From positions 1-64,000 of the forward strand of contig DATIYM010000033.1 of the NCBI GenBank assembly GCA_035517615.1: DNA of 64,000 bases. Reading direction: 5' to 3'. This DNA is from AG25 sp035517615. Its GTDB lineage: Bacteria; Gemmatimonadota; Gemmatimonadetes; Gemmatimonadales; GWC2-71-9. The notes below the pieces were generated by a model. That model worked only from the letters and a program-made list of their open reading frames with translations. It made no database searches and had not been told where the DNA came from. Shown piece after piece: positions 8,951 to 16,519 of the stretch. The stretch's first letter is position 1; every line of letters begins with the position of its first letter. Position numbers and translations under genes: made by a program.

Positions 8951-9708
8951 TAGTGGCTCCTCTTCCGAATCTCCTGCGCGATGCGCTCGCGCGCTTCCAC
9001 GGTCATGAAGAGTTCACCTTGCTGTTCGATCTCGAGATCGAGGCTCGCCTCGAGCGACCCGTGCGTTCCACGGTAGACCGCACGCTTCGCGAGGCACACG
9101 GCGCGCGCCGGCTGAGCGGCCCACGCTTCCGCCAGGTCCCGCGTCTCCGCCGCGAGCGTCTCGTGGGGCACGACCCGATCGAACACCCCGATCCGAAGCG
9201 CCTCCTGCGCCTGCACCATGCGTGCGCTCCACATCAGCTCGAGCGCCGCGGACGGTCCCACGAGCCGGGGGAGAAAGTAGCTCCCGCCCCAATCCGGCCC
9301 GAGTCCAAGACGATTGAACACCTGGCCAGTCGAGGCGCGATCGGACGCGATACGGTAGTCACAGGCAAGGGCAAGGTTCGCGCCGCCGCCCGCCGCGGGC
9401 CCATTCACCGACGCGAGCACGGGCTGCGGCGCTTCACGAATGGCGATCGCGATGTCGCGTCCCGCCGCGACCAGCGTCGGGCCGCCGCCGGCCCCGAGGA
9501 CGGCCAGATCGGCGCCCGCCGAGAACGCGCGACCGGCTCCAGTAATCACGATCACTCGAACGCTCGCGGATCCCGCGAGCATCCGCACCGCCTCGAGCAG
9601 ATCGCGGCACATGGCCTGATTGAACGCATTGAGCTTCTCCTGCCGGCTGAGCGTGATCGTGCCGATCGCGCCATCCATGGCGATCACCACGTGCTCGTAG
9701 TCGCTCAC
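8950..9708 (-). CDS. PaaG-like enoyl-CoA hydratase/isomerase
   Basis: A 252-residue crotonase-fold enzyme. The oxyanion-hole segments are GAGRAFSAGADL (residues 57-68) and NGPAAGGGANLALACD (102-117). The FNRLGLGPDWGGSYFLPRL stretch (131-149) contains the Asp139 of the G-x-PD-x-GG motif, as in PaaG (ring-opening isomerase of the phenylacetate pathway) and related isomerases, rather than the Glu of classical hydratases. GTG start overlaps the thiolase stop. Placed between thiolase and BoxB-like oxygenase, it is the best candidate for rearranging the epoxide product of that oxygenase. Confidence 0.85.
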   Translation of the reverse strand: MSDYEHVVIAMDGAIGTITLSRQEKLNAFNQAMCRDLLEAVRMLAGSASVRVIVITGAGRAFSAGADLAVLGAGGGPTLVAAGRDIAIAIREAPQPVLASVNGPAAGGGANLALACDYRIASDRASTGQVFNRLGLGPDWGGSYFLPRLVGPSAALELMWSARMVQAQEALRIGVFDRVVPHETLAAETRDLAEAWAAQPARAVCLAKRAVYRGTHGSLEASLDLEIEQQGELFMTVEARERIAQEIRKRSH

Positions 9709-10895
9709 GCGACGCGCTCCACGATCGCGGCGATGCCCTGTCCCACGCCGATGCACATCGTGCAGAGCCCGTAGCGCGAGTTGGTGCGGTGCAGGGCGTG
9801 TACCAGGGTGGTCATCATGCGTGCGCCGGTCGCGCCCAGCGGATGTCCGAGCGCAATCGCGCCGCCATAGATGTTGACTCGGGCCGGATCGAGCTCGAGC
9901 TCCCGAATGCAGGCGATCGCCTGTGCAGCAAACGCTTCATTGAGTTCGGTGAGATCGATCTGCTCGATGGATAGTCCGGCTCGCTCGAGCGCCTTTTTCG
10001 TTGCGGGAATAGGGCCGAGCCCCATGACGCTCGGATCGACTCCCACCACGGCGGACGAGACTATCCTCGCGAGCGGCTCCGTGCGGCCGTCCGCCTGTCC
10101 GCCCGTCCGCCGCATGACGACCAACGCCGCAGCTCCGTCGTTGATGCCGCTCGACGATGCGGCCGTGACGGTTCCACCGGTGCGAAACGCGGGATTGAGC
10201 TTGGCCACGCCGTCGAGCGTGGTCCCGGCGCGCGGATATTCGTCGCGCTCGAACCGCGTGCCGTCGGGCAGGGAAACGGGTACGAGCTCTTCGCTGAATA
10301 CGCACTCCCGGATGGCGCGCTCAGCGCGCCGCTGGCTCTCGACCACGAACGCATCCTGCTCGGCGCGGGTGATCTTGTAGCGGTCGGCCACGCGCTCGGC
10401 CGTCTCGCCCAGCGAGACCGTCCACTCCGGGTTGAGCTTCGGGTTCGTGAACCGCCAGCCCACGGTCGAATCCGCGATCTCCGGCGCCGCCCGGCGCCAC
10501 ACCTCGCCCGACTTGAGCATCACATACGGCGCACGCGTCATGCTCTCCACGCCGCCCGCAATGAACAGGTCGCCCTCGCCCGCCTCGATTGCGTGCGCGG
10601 CCGACACCACGGCCTGCAATCCCGATCCGCACAGCCGGTTGACGGTTTGTCCCGGAATCTCGACCGGTAATCCCGCGAGCAGCGCCGCCATCCGGGCCAC
10701 GTTGCGATTGTCCTCGCCCGCCTGGTTGGCACACCCGAGAATCACGTCATCGATGGCGGTGGGGTCGACACCCGCCCGTCCCATCACCGCCCGGATCGGG
10801 ATTGCAGCCAGGTCATCGGGGCGCACCGATGCCAACCCGCCCCCATGCTTCCCGACGGGGGTACGGAGCGCGGCATAGATGTGCGCTTCTTTCAT
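9705..10895 (-). CDS. Acetyl-CoA acyltransferase (thiolase), PaaJ/PcaF-like
   Basis: A 396-residue thiolase that cleaves 3-ketoacyl-CoA with CoA. The nucleophile Cys89 lies in TVNRLCGSG, His351 in GHPLGATGARM, and the second Cys381 in the C-terminal CIGVGQG. GGVESMTRAPYVM (114-126) is the form seen in beta-ketoadipyl-CoA thiolases. The ATG start overlaps the aldehyde dehydrogenase stop (ATGA). Residues about 262-274 (RRTGGQADGRTE) are encoded by three tandem 8-nt units that match the palindromic repeats inside UDG and radA further along, replacing a normally Lys/Glu-rich surface linker. Confidence 0.93.
   Translation of the reverse strand: MKEAHIYAALRTPVGKHGGGLASVRPDDLAAIPIRAVMGRAGVDPTAIDDVILGCANQAGEDNRNVARMAALLAGLPVEIPGQTVNRLCGSGLQAVVSAAHAIEAGEGDLFIAGGVESMTRAPYVMLKSGEVWRRAAPEIADSTVGWRFTNPKLNPEWTVSLGETAERVADRYKITRAEQDAFVVESQRRAERAIRECVFSEELVPVSLPDGTRFERDEYPRAGTTLDGVAKLNPAFRTGGTVTAASSSGINDGAAALVVMRRTGGQADGRTEPLARIVSSAVVGVDPSVMGLGPIPATKKALERAGLSIEQIDLTELNEAFAAQAIACIRELELDPARVNIYGGAIALGHPLGATGARMMTTLVHALHRTNSRYGLCTMCIGVGQGIAAIVERVA
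10089..10112. repeat. Three tandem 8-nt units (GTCCGCCN) inside the thiolase gene
   Basis: On the plus strand the segment reads as three consecutive units GTCCGCCT, GTCCGCCC and GTCCGCCG, in frame within the thiolase coding region. It equals one arm of the palindromes at 30253-30333 (UDG) and 32431-32505 (radA), but no complementary arm follows. It may be a remnant or half of the same element. Confidence 0.7.
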
Positions 10896-12319
10896 AGTCC
10901 CACCCACACCGTCTTCGTCTCCACATATCCGTCCAACGCTTCGCGGCCCAGATCTCGACCGAAGCCCGAGAACTTCACGCCGCCAAACGGCGCCACGGGG
11001 TCGTAGAAGTTGTACGTGTTGACCCACACCGTGCCCGCCTGGAGCGCGCGCGCCACCCGATGCGCACGCTGGATATCCCTCGTCCAGATTCCCGCCGCGA
11101 GACCGTAGCGCGATGCGTTCGCCAGCTCGATCGCTTGCGGTTCGTTATCGAACGCGAGCACCGAAAGCACCGGTCCGAAGATCTCCTCGTCCACGATTGT
11201 CATGCCCGGCCGCGCGTCGTCGAACACCGTAGCCTCGACGAAGAAGCCTTTGCCGTTCACGCGTGCCGCATTCCCTCCCGTCACGAGGCGAGCCCCTTCG
11301 CGCTTCCCGGCCTCCACGTACGAGAGCACCTTCTCGTGCTGGCGCCGCGACACGATCGCACCCAGCCGAGTGGCTTTGTCGAACGGATCGCCGGGGGTGA
11401 GCTTCTTCGCGCGCTGCGCCAGCTGCTCGATCACCTGATCGTGCACCGCGCGCTCGACCAAGAGCCGCGACCCGGCCGCGCACACCTCGCCTTTTCCATA
11501 GAAGATTGCCGACTGCGCGCCGCGCACCGCGGCGGCGAGATCGGCGTCGGCGAAAATGATGTTGGGGCTCTTGCCGCCCAGCTCGAGTGACACGCGCTTC
11601 AACGACGTTGCCGCTGCACGCATGATCATCTGCCCAACCTCGCTCGAGCCCGTGAACGCGATCTTGTTCACCAGCGGATGGCGCACCAGCGCCGCGCCCG
11701 TGGTGGGGCCATCGCCGGGAACGACGTTCAGCGCACCCGCGGGCAATCCGGCTGCGGCGCCAAGCTCGCCCAGGAGCAGGGCAGTGAGCGGCGTCTCTTC
11801 CGCGGGCTTCAGGACAACCGTGCAGCCCGCCGCGAGCGCCGGCGCCACTTTCCAGCAGGCAATATTGAGCGGGAAATTCCACGGCACGATCGCTGCCACG
11901 ACCCCGACCGGTTGCCGCAGCGTGTAGGTGAAGAAATCACCCGCGACCGGAAGCGTGGCGCCGCCGATCTTGTCGGCCCAACCGGCGTAGTAGCGCAGCG
12001 TTTCGATCGCCATCGCCACGTCGATCTGCGACTCGAACAGCGGCTTGCCGTTGTTTCGGGTCTCGAGCTCCGCGGCTTCGCGCGCACGCGCCTCGAGTGC
12101 ATCCGCCAGTTTCGACAGCAGCCGTCCGCGCGACCTCGGCGCCAGGCCGCCCCATTCCTTGGAACCGAAACATTGGGCCGCCGCCCGCACCGCCTCATCG
12201 ACGTCCCGCTCGCCGGCCTGCGCCACATCGGCGAGCAACTCCTCCGTGGCCGGATTCGTGACGGGAAAACGAGTCTCTCCCGTTCGCCATTCTCCCCCGA
12301 TCAGGAGATCGGTCTTCAC
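10892..12319 (-). CDS. NAD(P)-dependent aldehyde dehydrogenase
   Basis: Oxidises an aldehyde to the acid. At 475 residues it has the ordinary ALDH length. Visible are VPWNFP (145-150, with the active-site Asn), LKPAE (170-174), GSSEVG (224-229) for the cofactor, LELGGKSP (245-252) with general-base Glu246, and catalytic Cys280 in GKGEVCAAGSR. The residue after Cys is Ala instead of the more common Cys or Thr. The C-terminal PFGGVKFSGFGRDLG is typical. GTG start overlaps the enoyl-CoA hydratase stop. In box/paa-type routes an aldehyde dehydrogenase oxidises the semialdehyde formed by ring cleavage (BoxD, PaaZ); that role is inference here. Confidence 0.92.
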   Translation of the reverse strand: MKTDLLIGGEWRTGETRFPVTNPATEELLADVAQAGERDVDEAVRAAAQCFGSKEWGGLAPRSRGRLLSKLADALEARAREAAELETRNNGKPLFESQIDVAMAIETLRYYAGWADKIGGATLPVAGDFFTYTLRQPVGVVAAIVPWNFPLNIACWKVAPALAAGCTVVLKPAEETPLTALLLGELGAAAGLPAGALNVVPGDGPTTGAALVRHPLVNKIAFTGSSEVGQMIMRAAATSLKRVSLELGGKSPNIIFADADLAAAVRGAQSAIFYGKGEVCAAGSRLLVERAVHDQVIEQLAQRAKKLTPGDPFDKATRLGAIVSRRQHEKVLSYVEAGKREGARLVTGGNAARVNGKGFFVEATVFDDARPGMTIVDEEIFGPVLSVLAFDNEPQAIELANASRYGLAAGIWTRDIQRAHRVARALQAGTVWVNTYNFYDPVAPFGGVKFSGFGRDLGREALDGYVETKTVWVGL

Positions 12320-13143
12320 CGACCCTTGAACTCCGCCATCCGCTTCTCGACGTATGCCGCGATGCCTTCCTTGGCATCGTCGCTCTGAAACAGCTGCTGC
12401 TGCAGCTCGCGCTCGAGCGTGAGCCCCGATTCGAACGGCACCTCGGCGCCCGACTGGACCGAGCGCTTGATCAGCCCCACGGCCTTCGAGGCTTTGTGCG
12501 GGGGGCAGAACTGCCGCGCGTACAGCAGGACCTGCTCCCAGAATCCGTCGGTCGGGTAGATCTCGTTCACTAGCCCCAGCTCCTTGGCGCGATCGAACGA
12601 GAACGTCTCGCCGGTGATCATCATTTCGATTGCCCGTGACTTGCCGACGATGCGCGCGAGGCGCTGCGTGCCGCCGGTACCAGGCAGCACGCCGAGGTTC
12701 ACTTCCGGCAAGCCGATCTTTCCCGCATTCTCCCGGGCGAGGCGGATGTCACACGCCATGGCGATCTCGAGCCCGCCGCCCACTGTGTGCCCGTTCAACG
12801 CCGCGATCGTGAGTTTGGGCGTCTGCTCGAGCCGCGACAACGTTTCGTTGGCGTGGAGACAGAAGAAGTACTTGTAGCGCGGCGTGATGCTGTTCAGGTA
12901 CCCGATGTTCGCGCCCGCCGAAAAGAATTTCTCCCCGTGGCCCCGCAGCACGAGCACGTGCACGCCATCGTCGAACCGCGCCTGCAAGATCGCTTCGTCC
13001 AGCTGGCGCATCATTTCGTGGGTGTACGTGTTCGCCGGCGGATCGTCCAACTCGATGATCGCGAGACCGTTGTCCACGGTGTAGCGAACGAGCGTCTTGA
13101 CGCGAGTCGCGGGCTCTCCTTGGGTGTCCGTTGCGGTCGCCAT
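12316..13143 (-). CDS. Enoyl-CoA hydratase/isomerase family protein
   Basis: A 275-residue crotonase-fold enzyme, probable hydration of enoyl-CoA (PaaF-type role). It contains the oxyanion segments FFSAGANIGYL and NGHTVGGGLEIAMACD, and the active-site loop LPEVNLGVLPGTGGTQRLAR carries the Glu of true hydratases. I chose the ATG at 13143 rather than an upstream TTG because a strong GGAGG lies 9 nt before it, at the end of the repressor gene. It is the first enzyme gene behind the TetR regulator; the stop overlaps the aldehyde dehydrogenase GTG. Confidence 0.92.
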   Translation of the reverse strand: MATATDTQGEPATRVKTLVRYTVDNGLAIIELDDPPANTYTHEMMRQLDEAILQARFDDGVHVLVLRGHGEKFFSAGANIGYLNSITPRYKYFFCLHANETLSRLEQTPKLTIAALNGHTVGGGLEIAMACDIRLARENAGKIGLPEVNLGVLPGTGGTQRLARIVGKSRAIEMMITGETFSFDRAKELGLVNEIYPTDGFWEQVLLYARQFCPPHKASKAVGLIKRSVQSGAEVPFESGLTLERELQQQLFQSDDAKEGIAAYVEKRMAEFKGR

Positions 13144-13148
13144 GTCCG

Positions 13149-13742
13149 TCAACCTCCGTGTACCGGGAATCGCGCCTCGAGCAAGCCGTCCAGGAAAATT
13201 CCCGTGACGAGCCCGGCGAGACGCTCAGGATCGATCGTGCCACCCGGGTCATACCAGGTGTAGAGCCAATTCATCATGCCGAACAGCAGATACGCCGCCG
13301 CGGTGCGCTCAGCGGCCACTTCGTCAGGCGCTGTTTCCCCGAGCAGCCCGAGCAGCACGTTCACGTAGCGCTGCTTCAGCGCATTCACGCGTGCGAGCCG
13401 CTCTCCCGTGAGCGATCCCGCCTCGTGCGATAGCACCTTCATTTCATACATATGTGCGGCGAAGAACGTGACGTGATGCCGGATGAACGCGACCAACCGC
13501 TCGCGCGGCTCCGCTTGCCCGGCGATCGCCCGCTCGGCACCATCCAGCACGAGCGAAAAGGCGCGCTCCTGCACCTTCTCGAGCAGCTCTTCCTTGCCCT
13601 GGACGTAGTAATACATGCCCGCGAGCGACATCCCGCTCGCGCGCGAGAGGTCGCGCATGGTGGTGGCATGGTATCCCCGTTCGGCAAACACCCGGGCAGC
13701 CTGCGTGAGCAGATGATCGAGGCGTTCGTCGTAAGGGCGCAT
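13149..13742 (-). CDS. TetR/AcrR-family repressor, PaaR-like
   Basis: A 197-residue regulator. The N-terminal helix-turn-helix is FAERGYHATTMRDLSRASGM followed by LAGMYYYVQGKEELL, the standard TetR DNA-binding domain; the remaining alpha-helical part should bind an acyl-CoA-like ligand. The start is the ATG at 13742; the longer frame begins at TTG inside the promoter. It is the first gene of the catabolic operon and its promoter overlaps a perfect inverted repeat, so autorepression and control of the whole operon are likely. No Shine-Dalgarno is visible in the short leader. Confidence 0.9.
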   Translation of the reverse strand: MRPYDERLDHLLTQAARVFAERGYHATTMRDLSRASGMSLAGMYYYVQGKEELLEKVQERAFSLVLDGAERAIAGQAEPRERLVAFIRHHVTFFAAHMYEMKVLSHEAGSLTGERLARVNALKQRYVNVLLGLLGETAPDEVAAERTAAAYLLFGMMNWLYTWYDPGGTIDPERLAGLVTGIFLDGLLEARFPVHGG

Positions 13743-13753
13743 GGTCGGAGCGA

Positions 13754-13799
13754 TTCGAACGTTTGTTCGAACGCTAGGGGAAGTGGGGAGGGAGGTCAA
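13754..13799 (-). promoter_or_regulatory. Promoter and palindromic operator of the catabolic operon
   Basis: Reading the minus strand: -35 TTGACC at 13799-13794, a 17-nt spacer, and -10 TAGCGT at 13776-13771. Immediately downstream and touching the -10 is the perfect inverted repeat TTCGAAC-GTTT-GTTCGAA (13754-13771). The expected transcription start near 13764 falls inside the palindrome and leaves a leader of about 22 nt before the repressor ATG. The position is that of an autorepressing TetR operator. Confidence 0.75.
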
Positions 13800-13805
13800 G
13801 GATGA

Positions 13806-13849
13806 GAAAGGGACGGAAAGCGACGGGTTCCGCGTCGTCCGTCTCTTTC
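13806..13849. repeat. Imperfect inverted repeat in the tetR-sigma intergenic region
   Basis: The left arm 13806-13825 and right arm 13833-13849 are largely complementary (GAAAG-GACGGA and CGACG blocks) around a 7-nt loop. It lies in the 160-nt gap between the divergent repressor and sigma-factor genes. It has no T-tract, so a terminator is unlikely. It could be a regulatory hairpin or a decayed member of the palindromic repeats seen elsewhere. Confidence 0.45.
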
Positions 13850-13902
13850 AGCAGTTTCCGCCCTTAATTTTCCACTCATTCCCCCGTCTACCGGACCAGT
13901 GC

Positions 13903-14451
13903 ATGGCCCAGCCTCCCAACCACGCGATACCGACCGATGTCGATCTGATCGCCGCGTGGCGGGATGGAGACGAACAAGCAGCCGCCGAATTGGTCCGCCG
14001 TCACACACGCGCCCTGGGCAGATTCCTGAGCGCGCTCGGTGCCGCCGAGGCGGACCTGGACGATTTCGTACAGGAAGCGTTCGTGCGCGCGTTTCGTGGT
14101 CTCGGGCGATTTCGCGGACAGTGTCAGTTCCGCACCTGGTTGTTCACGATCGGCAGCAACGTGGTGAAGGACGCGGGGCGTCGCGCAAAACGCGGGCGCA
14201 CGGTTCCTTTGGATGAGGAATTCCAGGCGCATGGAGGGGATCCGCACGAGCAGGCGGTAGCCTCAGAAACCGCCCAGAAACTCGAACAGGGACTCGCCCA
14301 GCTGCCGCACATGCAGCGTGAGGTGTTCCTGCTGCGCGCGCAGCAAGGCCTCGAGTATTCCGAGATCGCCGCGGCCCTCGCTACGTCCGAGGGCGCGGCG
14401 CGGGTGCATTACCATCACGCAGTCAAACGATTGCGGGAGTACGTCCGGTGA
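13903..14451 (+). CDS. ECF-type RNA polymerase sigma factor
   Basis: A 182-residue sigma-70 family extracytoplasmic-function factor. Region 2 spans about residues 25-95 (LVRRHTRALGRFL, then DLDDFVQEAFVRAFRGLGRFRGQCQFRTWLFTI in separate helices), with the FVQEAFVRAF core-binding helix. Region 4 (about 125-180) contains LPHMQREVFLLR and the YSEIAAALATSEGAARVHYHHA helix-turn-helix. The ATG start at 13903 is the first one that gives a normal ECF length. It overlaps the next gene by GTGA, so it is probably co-expressed with its membrane anti-sigma partner. Divergent from the catabolic operon. Confidence 0.92.
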   Translation: MAQPPNHAIPTDVDLIAAWRDGDEQAAAELVRRHTRALGRFLSALGAAEADLDDFVQEAFVRAFRGLGRFRGQCQFRTWLFTIGSNVVKDAGRRAKRGRTVPLDEEFQAHGGDPHEQAVASETAQKLEQGLAQLPHMQREVFLLRAQQGLEYSEIAAALATSEGAARVHYHHAVKRLREYVR

Positions 14452-14882
14452 AACACGACGACCAGGAAGATCTGGAGCTCAACGCGCTGGCCCAGCGGCT
14501 CGGTCAGGGGGGAGCGGCTGACCGGCTCGACCCCGCGCGCACGGCGCAGGCCGTGCTGGCCCGGTTACGCGAGCAGCCGGCCGCACGGCGGGTGCCCCGC
14601 TTCATTCGCCCCATGTTCTGGCTGCAAATCGCGGCCATGATCGCGGTGGTACTCGGGTCGAGTCTGATCGTGAAGCTCGTCCGCTCGCCGGCGCCTAGTG
14701 CGGCGGCGACCGCGCTCGCCGAGCCAGGGCTGAACGATCTGTCGGCCGGCGAGCTGCGCGACATGCTCCGCGCGGTGGACGATTCCACTCTCAGCGCGTC
14801 CGCGAGCGTCGACACGACCGTGGGGCTCGAGGATTTGAGCACGCCCGAGCTCAAGCGCCTGCTGCAGTCGTTGGAGGGGTGA
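14448..14882 (+). CDS. Putative membrane anti-sigma factor
   Basis: A 144-residue protein with one transmembrane segment (about residues 58-76, FWLQIAAMIAVVLGSSLIV). The N-terminal cytoplasmic part is charged and carries the LDPARTAQAVLARLRE helix; the outer part is Ala/Asp-rich and contains LSAGELRDML and LSTPELKRLL, two related short repeats. No zinc-binding HxxxCxxC is seen. The call rests on the 4-nt overlap with the ECF sigma gene and on topology, not on a recognised domain. GTG start. Confidence 0.65.
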   Translation: MKHDDQEDLELNALAQRLGQGGAADRLDPARTAQAVLARLREQPAARRVPRFIRPMFWLQIAAMIAVVLGSSLIVKLVRSPAPSAAATALAEPGLNDLSAGELRDMLRAVDDSTLSASASVDTTVGLEDLSTPELKRLLQSLEG

Positions 14883-14883
14883 G

Positions 14884-15378
14884 ATGACGCGCGGTCTGTG
14901 GTTCGCCCTGCTCTGCGTGGTTCTGGCGCCCGGCGTCGCCCTGCATGCTCAGGCGGGGGCGGGTGCCGCAGGCCAGGAAGCCGAAGCGTTGCGGCAACAG
15001 GTGCTCGCCCGCTGGCGGGCACGCGTAAGAACCGAGCTCGCTCTCACCGACCAGCAGGCCGCGCGCCTCGAACAAACGGAGAATCGCTATCTCGCCGAGC
15101 GACGCCAGATCGCCCTACAGCAGCGCGGCGTCATGTCCGCCCTGCGCGATCAGCTCGACCGCGGTGGCAACGCGAACGCGGATAGCGTGCAGCAGTTGCT
15201 GGCAGCGCGTGATGCCGATCGCGCGGCGTTGCTCGATCTCGAGCGGCGTACCGATCGCGAGCTGGCGGCGTTCCTCACCCCGGTGCAACATGCCCGCTAC
15301 CAGATCATGCGCCAGCGGTTGGAGGAGCGTATACAGGAGATGCTCAGACGCCGCCGTGCCCGCGGGATGGGGCCCTGA
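14884..15378 (+). CDS. Spy/CpxP-like periplasmic protein
   Basis: A 164-residue exported protein with signal peptide (cleavage near ALHAQA). The mature part is helical and charged, with two LTxxQ-type motifs (LTDQQAARLEQ around residue 57 and LTPVQHARYQ around 137), the signature of the Spy/CpxP chaperone family, which binds unfolded envelope proteins or senses stress. It follows the sigma/anti-sigma pair by one base, suggesting an envelope-stress module. The C-terminus is Arg-rich. Confidence 0.75.
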   Translation: MTRGLWFALLCVVLAPGVALHAQAGAGAAGQEAEALRQQVLARWRARVRTELALTDQQAARLEQTENRYLAERRQIALQQRGVMSALRDQLDRGGNANADSVQQLLAARDADRAALLDLERRTDRELAAFLTPVQHARYQIMRQRLEERIQEMLRRRRARGMGP

Positions 15379-15443
15379 GAATCTGCGCATTTCGGCCAGC
15401 AAGGCTGAGCGTAACCTCGTAACTTCCCTGCGCTGAAATTCAC

Positions 15444-15527
15444 GCCGGGGTGGCGGAACTGGCAGACGCGCCGGACTCAAAATCCGGTGGGGGCAACCCC
15501 ATGCGGGTTCGATTCCCGCCCTCGGCA
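15444..15527 (+). tRNA. tRNA-Leu (anticodon CAA)
   Basis: The acceptor stem GCCGGGG pairs with CCTCGGC and is followed by discriminator A. The anticodon stem CCGGA/TCCGG encloses the loop CTCAAAA with anticodon CAA. A long variable arm (GGGG-CAA-CCCC type) marks a class II tRNA, and the T-arm is GCGGG-TTCGATT-CCCGC. The 3' CCA is not encoded (TGG follows). Confidence 0.95.
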
Positions 15528-15546
15528 TGGCGTTACGGTCTGCTAG

Positions 15547-15948
15547 ATGAAGGCAGCTGACGCCGGACGCCAGCTTCTCACTCGAAGTCAATCCTTCATA
15601 CTGACGGGCTACAGCACTCGACCGGCGACCGGTACCGTCCAGATCACCTCGTTCACCCATGAGCAGCGCGCGCGCCGCGCATTCGCGGAATTAGGCAAGT
15701 GGTGGGGCGCGTCGCTGCTTGCGGTGTTCATTCCGGTCGCCCATTTCGTGCTGGTGCCAGCGTTCCTGGTGTACGGCGCGGTCCAGTGCATTGAGCGGTG
15801 GCGCACCGCCGAGGGCGCGAGCAACGCGCGCGCCACGTGCCCTGATTGTGGCCACGAGCAAGTGTTCGATATCCCCGCGCGCTGGCGCGTACCCCAAGCC
15901 GTGACGTGCCGCGCGTGTCAGCGTGGCCTCGAGATCTCGATCTCTTGA
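15547..15948 (+). CDS. Small membrane protein with C-terminal zinc ribbon
   Basis: A 133-residue protein of unknown function. A hydrophobic segment at about residues 54-76 (ASLLAVFIPVAHFVLVPAFL) is followed by a zinc ribbon with CPDCG (97-101) and CRAC (121-124). The ATG at 15547, 19 nt behind the tRNA, is the only ordinary start upstream of the membrane segment; the N-terminal 30 residues look non-conserved, so a later start is possible. Converges with the next gene with a 9-nt gap. Confidence 0.6.
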   Translation: MKAADAGRQLLTRSQSFILTGYSTRPATGTVQITSFTHEQRARRAFAELGKWWGASLLAVFIPVAHFVLVPAFLVYGAVQCIERWRTAEGASNARATCPDCGHEQVFDIPARWRVPQAVTCRACQRGLEISIS

Positions 15949-15957
15949 GGCACGGCT

Positions 15958-16437
15958 TCAGTCCGTGAAGTTGTTGATCTCGCCTACCGAGTCGTCGATC
16001 AAGGGAATGCTCTTGATGACCTCCTTGAACGACTCCTCCGGGAATCCGGACTCGAGTGTGAACTGAAACCCCGCGAACAGGTCGCTATCGTCGGTCGTTC
16101 CCCAGAAGAAGAAGTTGTGATAGGACAGGCGCAGCAGCGTCCGCGCCAGGCCGTTGGGATCGCGCACCCGATCGAGATTGATGCGGTGGCCGCCCCACTC
16201 GGGGTAAACGCGGATCCATACCGTGTTCTGGGGGGTGATGGTGATTCGCACCTCGAACCGCTCCGCGTAGCGGAGCCGCTGATCAAAAATCCCGTAGAAC
16301 TCGGTCGAGTCAGTGCGATACCAGTGGATGGCTCGGGCCGGCTCATACGAGGCGAGCACGGCCTGAATCCGGTCTCTAGTCGAGCGTGAAGTGAAATCGG
16401 ACGCGGTTTGGGCCGACAACCCACCCACGACACACAC
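15958..16437 (-). CDS. Hypothetical exported protein
   Basis: About 159 residues. A hydrophobic start (VCVVGGLSAQTASDF) could serve as a short signal peptide. The rest has RTDSTEFYGIFDQRLRYAERFEV, a WIRVYPEWGG strand and an aromatic YHNFFFWG stretch; I recognise no family. The start is uncertain: the GTG at 16437 is the best ordinary codon, while the frame stays open far upstream through the terminator of the next gene, which cannot be coding. The acidic end (DDSVGEINNFTD) and aromatic content suggest a real secreted protein. Confidence 0.55.
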   Translation of the reverse strand: MCVVGGLSAQTASDFTSRSTRDRIQAVLASYEPARAIHWYRTDSTEFYGIFDQRLRYAERFEVRITITPQNTVWIRVYPEWGGHRINLDRVRDPNGLARTLLRLSYHNFFFWGTTDDSDLFAGFQFTLESGFPEESFKEVIKSIPLIDDSVGEINNFTD

Positions 16438-16461
16438 CGCGTACAGAATAGTGAGAAAGAA

Positions 16462-16489
16462 ATCCCCTCTCGCAACCGCGAGAGGGGAT
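16462..16489 (-). terminator. Rho-independent-like terminator of the lipoprotein gene
   Basis: A perfect 12-bp stem (ATCCCCTCTCGC and its complement) with a 4-nt loop at 16474-16477. On the minus strand it is followed by a T-rich run (TTTCTTTCT). It lies about 30 nt past the stop of the lipoprotein gene at 16520-16885. Confidence 0.75.
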
Positions 16490-16519
16490 GCCTGATGACG
16501 TCGCGGACGGGCTGGCACG

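Noticed and set aside
13743..13799. Longer N-terminus for the TetR repressor (TTG start at 13799)
   Set aside because: The extension would translate the -35, -10 and operator; the ATG at 13742 gives a normal TetR N-terminus.
15444..15527. Integration (att) site at the tRNA-Leu gene
   Set aside because: No integrase gene and no repeated tRNA 3' end were found nearby; neighbouring genes have the same composition.
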